Below are positions 1 through 5,500 of a stretch of DNA of 5,500 bases, piece after piece. The translations under genes were made by a program, and so were the position numbers. The stretch is from NCBI GenBank assembly GCA_023262365.1, contig JALRBF010000352.1:1-5500 (forward strand). Direction: 5' to 3'. The DNA is from Burkholderiaceae bacterium. GTDB lineage: Bacteria; Pseudomonadota; Gammaproteobacteria; Burkholderiales; Burkholderiaceae_C. Numbering within the stretch: position 1 is the first letter of the stretch; every line of letters begins with the position of its first letter. Under the pieces are notes generated by a model. That model had not been told where the DNA came from. It saw nothing but the letters and a program-made list of their open reading frames with translations, and did not search any database.

Positions 1-179
1 TAGTAAATGGTTGCCCCGGTGCGCTGCGCCACGCCTGGCACCGAGGTGGTTTGCGCAATGAAGTCGTTGGCCTCGCCCATGGCCACCAGCCAATCGGCCA
101 GTACCCCGCCGCCCTCGCCGCCCATGGCAAGCACGGCAATGGTAATGGGCTTGGCCTGACCGGGGTTGGGTTGCGCCAT
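1..179 (-). CDS. iorB: Indolepyruvate oxidoreductase subunit beta, N-terminal fragment (runs off window)
   Basis: This is the first 59 codons of the beta (gamma-domain) subunit of an indolepyruvate/2-oxoacid:ferredoxin oxidoreductase; the rest lies beyond position 1. The subunit partners IorA in CoA-dependent oxidative decarboxylation of aryl pyruvates in the cytoplasm. Visible signs are the start MAQPNPGQAKPITIAVLAMG, the glycine-rich GGEGGGVLADWL segment at about residues 20-31 that opens this subunit family, and the following QTTSVPGVAQRTGAT segment, which is typical of it. The ATG at 177-179 lies 2 bases after the iorA stop codon. No strong Shine-Dalgarno sequence precedes it, so translational coupling to iorA is likely. 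Isoleucine is ATT in all four codons seen, matching the left-block codon habit. Family assignment is strong. The full length cannot be seen; betaproteobacterial relatives are often a longer form of about 500 residues (family knowledge from memory). Confidence 0.9.
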   Translation of the reverse strand, partial: MAQPNPGQAKPITIAVLAMGGEGGGVLADWLVAMGEANDFIAQTTSVPGVAQRTGATIY

Positions 180-181
180 GG

Positions 182-2311
182 TCAAAACGCCCAGCGCGCG
201 CGACGCTTGGCCCACATCGCCTGCACCGCACCAAGCAAGGCGCGGCGCACAGCAAACCAGCCGCGCTCGGGCCAACTTGGGTTTTGCACAATGCGTGTGC
301 GGTAAAACGACGGACACAGCACGGCCGCGTGCGAGACCTCGCCACACATACCGCAGCCCACGCAGCTGTTGATGACGTGCGCCACGGGGTCTGAACGCAA
401 CGGGTCGGGGTTGGGTTTGACCGTGAGTGAGGGGCAGCCGGATAAGCGAATGCACGAGTGGTCCCCAGTGCAGGTTTCGGCGTCCACACCAAAGCGCTCG
501 CGTACCACCCGGCGGCCTTGCTGCAAGCGCGCGCGCTGAGCAGGCCGCTCGCGCCGCTGTTTGTTGAGCATGCACTCGGACTGGGCAATCAACACCTTTG
601 GGCCAGCCTCTGGGGTGGTGAGTGCTTCGCGCAGCATGTCGCGCAGACCCGACACGTCGTAGGTGCGCTTAACGGTGCGCACCCACCGCACGCCCACGCC
701 TTTGACGGCCTGAGCAATCGCGTGCCCGGTGCTGCGGGTGGGGTTGGTGGCCACCGACGATGGGATGTCTTGCCCGCCCGTGGCCGAGGTGTAGCTATTG
801 TCCACCACGATGGTGAGGTTGTCGCTGCGGTTGAACACGGCGTGCGCGATGCCGCTCGTTAAGCCGTTGTGCCAAAACCCGCCGTCACCCATGACGCTGA
901 TGGCCCGTTTGCCCGCGGGTACGTTGAGGGCCGAGGCGCCGGCCGTGCCCAAGCCGTAACCCATGGTGGTGTTGCCTATATGAAACGGCGGCAAGATGGA
1001 GAACAAATGGCAGCCGATGTCGGCACTGACGTGGTGCTCGCCCAGCTCACGCTGCACCAGTTTCATGGCGGCAAACAAGGGGCGCTCGGGGCATCCGGTA
1101 CAAAAACCAGGGGGGCGCGCCTGCACCAGTTGCATGGCGGGGTTGGCCACCGGCGGTGGCGGGACATAGGTTTGCGGCGGCGTAACTTGCTGCGCCTGCA
1201 AGAACTTTTGCACCCCGGCCATGATTTGTGTGGCGGTGTATTCGCCAGCGGCAGGCAACATGTCTTTGCCGTGCACCGCGGTGGCACAGCCGGCGCGACG
1301 CAGCACGGTATGCAGGTTTTGCTCGATGAAGTTGGGCTGCCCCTCTTCCACCAGCAACACGGCGCGCTTGTTTTGGCAAAACGCCAACACCTCGTCATCC
1401 ACCATGGGGTAGGTCACGTTCATCACGTACACCGGCACGTCGCTGCGGCCAAAGGCATCGGCCAAACCCAGCGTATGCAGCACCCGCAGCAGCGTGTTGC
1501 AGTTGCCGCCTTGAACCAAAATGCCGACGTCGCCGGTGTCTGGGCCCAAGGTTTCGTTAAGCTGGTGCGCCTTAATGAATTCCACCGCCGCGGGCCAGCG
1601 CTGGTTGATTTTTTCTTGCTCGTGCACAAAGCTTGCCGGGGGCAACACAATGCGGCTGGTGTCGCGCTGCGGCTGCTCCAGCGCCTGCTGCAACGTAAAG
1701 GGGCTGGCGCGGTTGTCACTGGCCACAAACTGGCCGTGCACGTGGCAGGCACGAATGCGCAGCTGCAGCATCACTGGTGTGTGGCTGGCCTCGGATAACT
1801 CAAACCCCATCTTGACTGCGCGCACGATGCTGGGCAAGTTGGGGCGCGGGTCAAGCAGCCACATTTGCGACTTCATGGCAAACGCGTGGGTGCGCTCTTG
1901 CATGATGGAGGAGCCTTCGCCGTAGTCCTCGCCCACCACCACCAAGGCACCACCCGTGACGCCACCCGAGGCCAGGTTGGCCAGCGCATCGCTGGCCACG
2001 TTGGTGCCCACCGTGGCCTTAAACGTGGCCACGCCGCGCAACGGGTAGTTCACCGAGGCAGCCAAGGTGGCCGCCGCCGTGGCCTCGCTGGCGCTGTTTT
2101 CAAAGTGCACGCCGTATGACTGCAAGATGTCTTGCGCATCGGCCAAGACGTCCATGAGGTGCGAGATGGGCGCGCCTTGGTAACCCGCCACGTACGCCAC
2201 ACCCGACTCAAGCAAGGCCTTGGTTACGGCCAAAATGCCCTCGCCGGCAAATACCTCACCCTCACCCAAACGCAGTTTGGTAACTTCTTGCGCAAACGAT
2301 CGTTCTGCCAC
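182..2311 (-). CDS. iorA: Indolepyruvate ferredoxin oxidoreductase subunit alpha
   Basis: This 709-residue cytoplasmic enzyme subunit uses thiamine diphosphate to decarboxylate an aryl pyruvate, forming the aryl-acetyl-CoA and passing electrons through iron-sulfur clusters. Domains in order are a pyrimidine-binding/POR-type domain (about 15-200, with GYQGAPISHLMD at 43-54 and FENSASEATA at 70-79), a middle domain (about 255-370), a TPP pyrophosphate-binding domain (about 400-580, with CTGCP at 404-408, GDGGFWHNG at 475-483 and VVDNSYTSATGG at 502-513), and a C-terminal ferredoxin-like region with Cys 614, 620, 626, 650, 653, 656 and 666. The start is GTG at 2309-2311, chosen because AGGAG lies 8 bases upstream and the encoded N-terminus fits the family. 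It follows marR by 5 bases and precedes iorB by 2, forming one operon. The first cluster motif reads C-TG-D-HS-C, with Asp where a cysteine ligand is usual. The exact substrate (indolepyruvate, phenylpyruvate or hydroxyphenylpyruvate) is not shown by the sequence. Confidence 0.95.
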   Translation of the reverse strand: MAERSFAQEVTKLRLGEGEVFAGEGILAVTKALLESGVAYVAGYQGAPISHLMDVLADAQDILQSYGVHFENSASEATAAATLAASVNYPLRGVATFKATVGTNVASDALANLASGGVTGGALVVVGEDYGEGSSIMQERTHAFAMKSQMWLLDPRPNLPSIVRAVKMGFELSEASHTPVMLQLRIRACHVHGQFVASDNRASPFTLQQALEQPQRDTSRIVLPPASFVHEQEKINQRWPAAVEFIKAHQLNETLGPDTGDVGILVQGGNCNTLLRVLHTLGLADAFGRSDVPVYVMNVTYPMVDDEVLAFCQNKRAVLLVEEGQPNFIEQNLHTVLRRAGCATAVHGKDMLPAAGEYTATQIMAGVQKFLQAQQVTPPQTYVPPPPVANPAMQLVQARPPGFCTGCPERPLFAAMKLVQRELGEHHVSADIGCHLFSILPPFHIGNTTMGYGLGTAGASALNVPAGKRAISVMGDGGFWHNGLTSGIAHAVFNRSDNLTIVVDNSYTSATGGQDIPSSVATNPTRSTGHAIAQAVKGVGVRWVRTVKRTYDVSGLRDMLREALTTPEAGPKVLIAQSECMLNKQRRERPAQRARLQQGRRVVRERFGVDAETCTGDHSCIRLSGCPSLTVKPNPDPLRSDPVAHVINSCVGCGMCGEVSHAAVLCPSFYRTRIVQNPSWPERGWFAVRRALLGAVQAMWAKRRARWAF

Positions 2312-2316
2312 GGTGC

Positions 2317-2823
2317 TTACTCCTGGTCCAAGACACCGGCGCGCTGGCGCACGCTGTGCTTGAGTTCACCTAACAATTCAAAGAGCTGGCGCAACCGCTC
2401 GGGCTCGACTTGGTCAAACAACTCCATCACCCATTCTTCGTGCTCACGCGCCATGCGCGCGAACTGGCGACGCCCTGCTGGGGTCAGGGTCACGCGAATC
2501 GAACGCCGGTCGTCGGGCGCATGATGCCGCTGCACGGCGGCCTCGGCTTGCAACTGGTCAACCAAGGCGGTGACGTTACCCCCACTGACCATTAAACGCC
2601 GCGAGAGCTCCCCCATGGTGATGCCTTTGGGATGGCGCTCGAGTTGGGCGAGCAAATCAAAGCGCGGCAGCGAGGTGCCAAACTTATGCCGCAGCCGCTG
2701 CCGCACGTGGTCTTCAATATGCGTGGTGCACGACAGCAGCCGCAACCACAAGCGCAGTGAGTGGTGTTGCGCGTCGTGCGCGCGCGATTCTTGATCACTG
2801 GTAAAGGCGGTGGGGGCATCCAT
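2317..2823 (-). CDS. MarR family winged helix-turn-helix transcriptional regulator
   Basis: This is a 168-residue DNA-binding regulator of the MarR family, which usually acts as a dimer repressing its own operon until an aromatic ligand binds. Numbered from the ATG at 2821-2823, the N-terminal dimerisation helix covers about 20-48. The winged helix-turn-helix covers about 52-120: LPRFDLLAQLERHP, then the recognition region GELSRRLMVSGGNVTALVDQL at 71-91, and the wing DDRRSIRVTLTPAGRR at 104-119, which is the family's characteristic wing. The C-terminal helices at about 121-160 complete the dimer interface. The frame is open back to a TTG at 2862, but the ATG is preferred because it gives normal MarR length; neither start has a clear Shine-Dalgarno sequence, so the start is uncertain. 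Its stop overlaps the iorA translation signal, so control of iorAB is very likely. The regulatory ligand, perhaps an aryl-acetyl-CoA or aryl acid, is inference. Confidence 0.9.
   Translation of the reverse strand: MDAPTAFTSDQESRAHDAQHHSLRLWLRLLSCTTHIEDHVRQRLRHKFGTSLPRFDLLAQLERHPKGITMGELSRRLMVSGGNVTALVDQLQAEAAVQRHHAPDDRRSIRVTLTPAGRRQFARMAREHEEWVMELFDQVEPERLRQLFELLGELKHSVRQRAGVLDQE
2320..2324 (-). promoter_or_regulatory. Ribosome-binding site of iorA
   Basis: AGGAG on the minus strand lies 8 bases before the GTG start of iorA. It sits inside the final codons of marR, overlapping its last Glu codon. It decides the GTG start and implies that marR and iorA are translated from one transcript. Confidence 0.7.
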
Positions 2824-2894
2824 GGCGTGGGTAGGACAACGTTGGCCGCACCATGCTACCAAATTATTTCATGTGTGAATATTTCTTTTTTGAA
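2824..2894 (-). promoter_or_regulatory. AT-rich promoter/operator region upstream of marR-iorAB
   Basis: This 71-base gap separates the tautomerase/NTF2 gene from marR, and its upstream half is far richer in A and T than the surrounding genes. The palindrome TTCA-TGTG-TGAA at 2868-2879 (plus-strand reading) has perfect 4-base arms flanked by A/T tracts, as expected of a MarR-type operator. AATAAT at 2863-2868 on the minus strand matches 5 of 6 bases of a sigma-70 -10 box, but I find no good -35 at 16-18 bases; TTGATT at 2893-2898 is too far from it. A weak inverted repeat (2830-2834 with 2856-2860) lies in the presumed leader. No terminator hairpin is seen, so readthrough from the upstream gene is possible. 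The promoter and operator are inferred from position and symmetry only. Confidence 0.4.
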
Positions 2895-3452
2895 TCAACC
2901 GCGCAAGGCTTCAGCCAAGTCATTCCACACGTCTTGCTCGAGCAGTTGGTTGCCCTGCACCACAAAGCGGTCAATAAAGCGTATGCCCTCAAACGGTTCA
3001 CCGTTGGGCCATACACCATGTAAGGTGCCACAACAATACACCACCGTGTCGTCACCACGCCAACATTCTTCAAAACCGGTGTACACCTTGCCCACACGCT
3101 GGTAGCGGCCCTTGGCCCAGCTCACCAGTTGCTCGAGTTGCGTAAAGCGTTGTCCCCCCGGAAAAGTCATAACAAATCCGGGCGCCAGCATGCCTTGTGC
3201 GGTGGCCAAGTCGCGTGCTTCCATGGCCTCTAGGTAGGCGCGCACCACGGCGCTGGCCTCGGGCTGGGCCACGTTGCCTTGCTCAAACACCCGGCCATCG
3301 CGGCGGTAGGTGCTGACTTCTTGCACAAACGTGGTGGTGCCGGCCTCGGGGGCCGGAATCACCGAGCGCACCGCGGCCGAGACACGCGCCACCAAACGGG
3401 TTTGTATGTCAGCGGCATAGCCGCGCAGCAGGGTAATTTGTGTCACTGGCAT
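2895..3452 (-). CDS. Tautomerase-like (4-OT fold) N-terminus fused to an NTF2/SnoaL-like domain
   Basis: This is a 185-residue protein with two parts. Residues 1-60 resemble a 4-oxalocrotonate tautomerase monomer: it begins Met-Pro, so removal of Met would expose the Pro-1 catalytic base, followed by a VTQITLLRG strand and the helix ADIQTRLVARVSAAVRSVI. Residues 66-185 look like an NTF2-like (SnoaL) fold, a small cone-shaped binding or isomerase domain, with the opening helix AVVRAYLEAMEARDL, DRF at 161-163 and W176 in the final segment. The classical tautomerase arginines (Arg11 and Arg39 after Met removal) appear absent; Tyr and Thr fall there by my alignment, so a standard 4-oxalocrotonate reaction is doubtful. 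The start ATG at 3450-3452 has GGAG 9 bases upstream. The gene follows the chimeric reading frame by 20 bases and precedes marR. All nine Phe codons are TTT. The substrate is unknown; a role in aromatic or keto-acid metabolism is inferred from context. Confidence 0.75.
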   Translation of the reverse strand: MPVTQITLLRGYAADIQTRLVARVSAAVRSVIPAPEAGTTTFVQEVSTYRRDGRVFEQGNVAQPEASAVVRAYLEAMEARDLATAQGMLAPGFVMTFPGGQRFTQLEQLVSWAKGRYQRVGKVYTGFEECWRGDDTVVYCCGTLHGVWPNGEPFEGIRFIDRFVVQGNQLLEQDVWNDLAEALRG

Positions 3453-3472
3453 GGCAAGGGGCTCCGTGGTGG

Positions 3473-4441
3473 CTACGAGGGGTCGGCGTATTGCTCACCC
3501 AGGGCCATCAGGGCGGGCGTGCCCAATACCTGGTTGAGTTGGTCAAAATCCAGCATGTGTTCCCGCCAGCCGCTGGTGGTTTGGGCCTGGTGTAGGTTGG
3601 CAAAGTAGCCTTGCAAGGCGTGCGCCAAGGCGCGCACCGTACCGCCTGGAAAAATCACCAAGCGAAAGCCCAGCGCACCCAGCTCGGGCGCAGGCACGAT
3701 AGGGGTTTGGCCGCCCTCTACCATGTTGGCCAGCAGCGGAAGGCGCGCGGCAAACCGCGTGGCCGCCTGCGCCAATTGGTCGCGGTCGCGTAGCGCCTCA
3801 ATAAACAACGCATCCACGCCACACGCCACATACGCCTCGGCGCGCTCCATGGTGGCCTCCCAGCCCTCCACGGCCAGCGCGTCGGTGCGCGCCAGTATCA
3901 GCGTGCGGTCACTGGCGCGCGCGTCCAACGCCGCGCGCAGCTTGGCATCCAGATTGCTGAGCGGTTCGTCGAACAGGAAGACCTGGGGATTGCGCACGAT
4001 GGCGCGGCCCATCGCAACGCGCTGGCGCTGGCCGCCGGACAGCTGCTTGGGATAGCGGTCCAGCAACGAACCAAGACCGAGAATCTCCGATGCGCGTTTG
4101 ACGCGGTCCTGGATGATAGACTGCTCCGCTTTGCGCAGCTTGAGCGAGAAGCCCATATTCTCGCGCACCGTCATATGCGGATAGAGCGCGTAATTCTGAA
4201 ACACCATCGCTATGTCGCGGTCTTTCGAGGGGACCTCGTTCACCACGCGATCGCCGATCCGGATGACACCGCCGGAAATCTCTTCCAGGCCGGCAATCAT
4301 GCGCAGCAATGTGGACTTGCCGCAGCCCGACGGCCCCACCAGCACAACGAATTCGCCATCCGGAATCGCGATATCGATGCCGTGGACCACCTCCAGCGCG
4401 CCATAGCGTTTGCGCACCGCTTCCACACTTACGCTCGCCAT
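3473..4441 (-). CDS. Chimeric ORF: ABC transporter ATP-binding protein (MalK/UgpC type) N-terminus joined to isocitrate lyase/PEP mutase family C-terminus
   Basis: This 322-residue frame is made of two unrelated halves. Residues 1 to about 168 are a sugar-importer ATPase: Walker [10 protein letters not shown] at 36-44, Q-loop Gln82 in VFQNYALYP, signature LSGGQRQR at 134-141, Walker B VFLFDEP at 154-160 and D-loop LSNLD at 161-165. The switch histidine and the regulatory C-terminal domain, about 190 residues in usual MalK/UgpC proteins, are absent. Residues from about 168 to 322 are the back half of a PEP-mutase/isocitrate-lyase barrel: LILARTDA at 181-188, DALFIEA at 210-216, [12 protein letters not shown] at 236-247, and FRLVIFPG at 259-266. 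The front half, carrying the metal site and catalytic loop, is missing. The ATG at 4439-4441 has AGGGAG 6 bases upstream. The permease gene lies 40 bases upstream and the tautomerase gene 20 bases downstream. Codon use switches at the join. Neither activity is likely to survive; an assembly chimera is a serious alternative to a real fusion. Confidence 0.85.
   Translation of the reverse strand: MASVSVEAVRKRYGALEVVHGIDIAIPDGEFVVLVGPSGCGKSTLLRMIAGLEEISGGVIRIGDRVVNEVPSKDRDIAMVFQNYALYPHMTVRENMGFSLKLRKAEQSIIQDRVKRASEILGLGSLLDRYPKQLSGGQRQRVAMGRAIVRNPQVFLFDEPLSNLDAKLRAALDARASDRTLILARTDALAVEGWEATMERAEAYVACGVDALFIEALRDRDQLAQAATRFAARLPLLANMVEGGQTPIVPAPELGALGFRLVIFPGGTVRALAHALQGYFANLHQAQTTSGWREHMLDFDQLNQVLGTPALMALGEQYADPS
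3929..3950. other. Probable recombination or assembly junction
   Basis: Within these bases the encoded protein passes from ABC ATPase (ending LSNLDAKLR) to PEP-mutase-family sequence ([10 protein letters not shown]). Both families can plausibly encode an Ala-Lys-Leu-Arg run here, so the exact crossover cannot be placed and a microhomology of roughly 10-14 bases around GCCAAGCTGCGCGC is likely. The codon habit also changes here. I see no insertion sequence, inverted repeat, target duplication or attachment site at the join. Confidence 0.7.
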
Positions 4442-4447
4442 CTCTAA

Positions 4448-4453
4448 CTCCCT
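4448..4453 (-). promoter_or_regulatory. Ribosome-binding site of the ABC ATPase/chimeric ORF
   Basis: AGGGAG on the minus strand lies 6 bases before the ATG at 4439-4441. It lies in the 40-base gap after the MalG-type permease gene. That gap has an A-rich run but no hairpin that would suggest a terminator, so permease and ATPase are probably co-transcribed. Confidence 0.65.
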
Positions 4454-4481
4454 GTTACTCTTTTTTATCTTGGCTGAAACA

Positions 4482-5324
4482 CTACGACTTCACCGCCCCC
4501 GCAGTGAGGCCCGACACCATATACCGCCGGAAGGCGTAGTAGACGGCCGCCGGCGGCAATGCATAGACCGCTCCGGTGGCCATCAGCACGTTGAACGGCG
4601 CGTCATCGGTGGTCAGGAAATGCCCGAGCGCCACCGCCAGCGTGATGTCCTTGTCGGCCGACAGCAGCAGGAAGGCATAGAGATACTCGTTCCAGGCCAG
4701 CAGCAGGGCATAGGTGCCGATCGCCACCAGCGACGGCGCCATCAGCGGCAGGTAGATCAGCCGGAAGATCTGCAGCGGGCTGGCACCATCGATGCGGGCC
4801 GCCTCATCCAGTTCGTAGGGCAGCTTGTCGGCATACTGCTTCAGCACCCAGATTGCATAGGGCGAGGCGAAGGTCACCATCGTCAGGATCAGCGACCATT
4901 GCGTGTTGAGCAGGCCATAGACGCCCATCACCTTGTACATCGGGATCGCCAGGAAGGCCGGCGGGATCAGATAGGTCGCCAGCGCCATGTTCGACACCAG
5001 ACGCCCGCCTCGCACTCTCAGACGGCTAATCGCAAAGGTGGCGGTGGCGGCGATCGTCAGCGTGATGAGAGACACCATCACGGCGACGAAGGCGCTGTTC
5101 CACAGCTGCTGCCAGAAATGTTCGAGATAGTAGTGCCCCTGCTTCACCACCGTCTCATAGTTTTCCAAGGTCGGACGCGACGGCCAGATCGCGCCGGCAA
5201 AGGTCTCCACCCGCGGCGTGATCGACATGACGAACAGGTGATAGATCGGAATCAACGTCCAGACGAAGATGATGACACCGATCAGGACCAGACGCGACTC
5301 AGCGAGGATTTTACGCAGACTCAT
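4482..5324 (-). CDS. Carbohydrate ABC transporter permease, MalG type
   Basis: This 280-residue inner-membrane protein is one of the two permease subunits of a binding-protein-dependent sugar importer. About six hydrophobic segments are visible (near 11-33, 75-100, 109-130, 140-162, 195-221 and 245-266). The EAA loop that contacts the ATPase is clear at 174-197: [14 protein letters not shown] followed by the LPLMAP segment. The N-terminal [15 protein letters not shown] and the later [12 protein letters not shown] at 210-221 are typical of the MalG subfamily. Length is normal for the family. Its ATG overlaps the TGA of the upstream MalF-type gene in an ATGA arrangement, and the ATPase gene follows 40 bases after its stop. 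Codon use (Ile mostly ATC, Phe mostly TTC) contrasts with the left block and fits an alphaproteobacterial source. The sugar carried cannot be told because the binding-protein gene is not in the window. Confidence 0.93.
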   Translation of the reverse strand: MSLRKILAESRLVLIGVIIFVWTLIPIYHLFVMSITPRVETFAGAIWPSRPTLENYETVVKQGHYYLEHFWQQLWNSAFVAVMVSLITLTIAATATFAISRLRVRGGRLVSNMALATYLIPPAFLAIPMYKVMGVYGLLNTQWSLILTMVTFASPYAIWVLKQYADKLPYELDEAARIDGASPLQIFRLIYLPLMAPSLVAIGTYALLLAWNEYLYAFLLLSADKDITLAVALGHFLTTDDAPFNVLMATGAVYALPPAAVYYAFRRYMVSGLTAGAVKS

Positions 5325-5500
5325 GGCTGGTCGCCCTTTTTCATGCGTCGCAGCATCACCACCAGCAGCGGCAGCATCACCGGCAGGGCCACCACCACGG
5401 TGGAAACGCCGACCTCCACTTCCGACATGCCGAAGGCATAGCGGATACCGAGCGTCGCCAGCGTCTGCGTCGCATCGGCTGGGCCGCCGCCGGTCAACAG
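5321..5500 (-). CDS. Carbohydrate ABC transporter permease, MalF type, C-terminal fragment (runs off window)
   Basis: This is the last 59 residues of the first permease subunit, entering from beyond position 5500 and ending at the TGA at 5321-5323. It begins LLTGGGPADATQTLATLGIR, where TGGGP...(T)xTL is the conserved segment after the last cytoplasmic loop of MalF-type sugar permeases. It continues through a final membrane helix (STVVVALPVMLPLLVVMLRR, about 33-52) and a short basic tail, MKKGDQP. The stop overlaps the next gene's start by 4 bases (ATGA), the usual coupling between the two permeases that form the heterodimeric channel. The frame is too short for the ORF length filter but is unambiguous by translation. 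Confidence 0.88.
   Translation of the reverse strand: MLTGGGPADATQTLATLGIRYAFGMSEVEVGVSTVVVALPVMLPLLVVMLRRMKKGDQP

Noticed and set aside
869..1798. Plus-strand open frame of 309 codons
   Set aside because: It is fully antisense to iorA, and the His/Gly/Arg-rich translation shows no family motif. The iorA frame carries all the conserved motifs.
2830..2860. Inverted repeat as a possible terminator or riboswitch
   Set aside because: The stem is only 5 base pairs with a loop of about 21 bases and no following T tract, so it is not convincing as a terminator or structured RNA.
2824..2862. N-terminal extension of the MarR protein from a TTG at 2862
   Set aside because: The extra 13 residues include Trp and two Cys unlike MarR N-termini, and the TTG lies in the A/T-rich presumed promoter with no ribosome-binding site. 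The ATG at 2823 gives a usual length.
3473..4441. A new bifunctional transporter-enzyme protein
   Set aside because: Each half lacks essential parts of its own fold (H-switch and regulatory domain; metal site and catalytic loop), and the codon habit changes at the join. A broken chimera is more economical than a functional fusion.
4410..5441. Plus-strand open frame of 343 codons
   Set aside because: It lies antisense to the MalG-type and MalF-type permease genes. Its product is rich in Arg, Gln, His and Asp with no recognisable domain, as expected of a shadow of GC-rich coding sequence.

Overview
All the genes I can support lie on the minus strand, so the biological 5'-to-3' order runs from high to low coordinates. 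There are two blocks of different origin, joined inside one open reading frame at about position 3940. The right block (about 3940-5500) reads like an alphaproteobacterial carbohydrate ABC transporter operon, in the order MalF-type permease (C-terminal end only), complete MalG-type permease, and MalK/UgpC-type ATPase. The left block (1 to about 3940) reads like a Burkholderiales (Comamonadaceae-like) catabolic operon, in the order isocitrate lyase/PEP-mutase-family protein (C-terminal half only), tautomerase-like/NTF2-like two-domain protein, MarR regulator, indolepyruvate oxidoreductase alpha subunit (complete), and beta subunit (N-terminus only). The taxonomic suggestions come from codon habit and gene style, not from a search.

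The join is the most striking feature. The 322-residue frame at 3473-4441 starts as an ABC ATPase with Walker A, Q-loop, signature, Walker B and D-loop. Immediately after the D-loop it becomes the C-terminal half of a PEP-mutase/isocitrate-lyase barrel. Codon use changes at the same point: phenylalanine is TTT in 6 of 6 codons on the left part of the ORF and TTC in 4 of 5 on the right part. Both families plausibly share an 'AKLR' stretch here, so a short microhomology join is likely. This may be a misassembled or chimeric contig or a real illegitimate recombination. Neither half keeps a complete active unit.

In the left block the genes are tightly packed. The marR stop and iorA start are 5 bases apart, with the iorA ribosome-binding site inside the end of marR, and iorA and iorB are 2 bases apart. 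The only notable non-coding stretch is the 71-base AT-rich gap upstream of marR (2824-2894). It carries a TTCA-N4-TGAA palindrome that could be the MarR autoregulatory operator. Together these genes suggest MarR-controlled CoA-dependent oxidative decarboxylation of an aryl pyruvate to an aryl-acetyl-CoA, with a tautomerase-like/NTF2-like protein and a carbon-carbon lyase-family enzyme acting on related intermediates. That pathway is inference. Points of interest are a CxxDxxC iron-sulfur ligand pattern in IorA and the tautomerase-NTF2 fusion that keeps the N-terminal proline but appears to lack the classical arginines.

I saw no RNA genes, insertion sequences, CRISPR arrays or convincing intrinsic terminators. 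No stretch of more than 300 bases lacks a gene.
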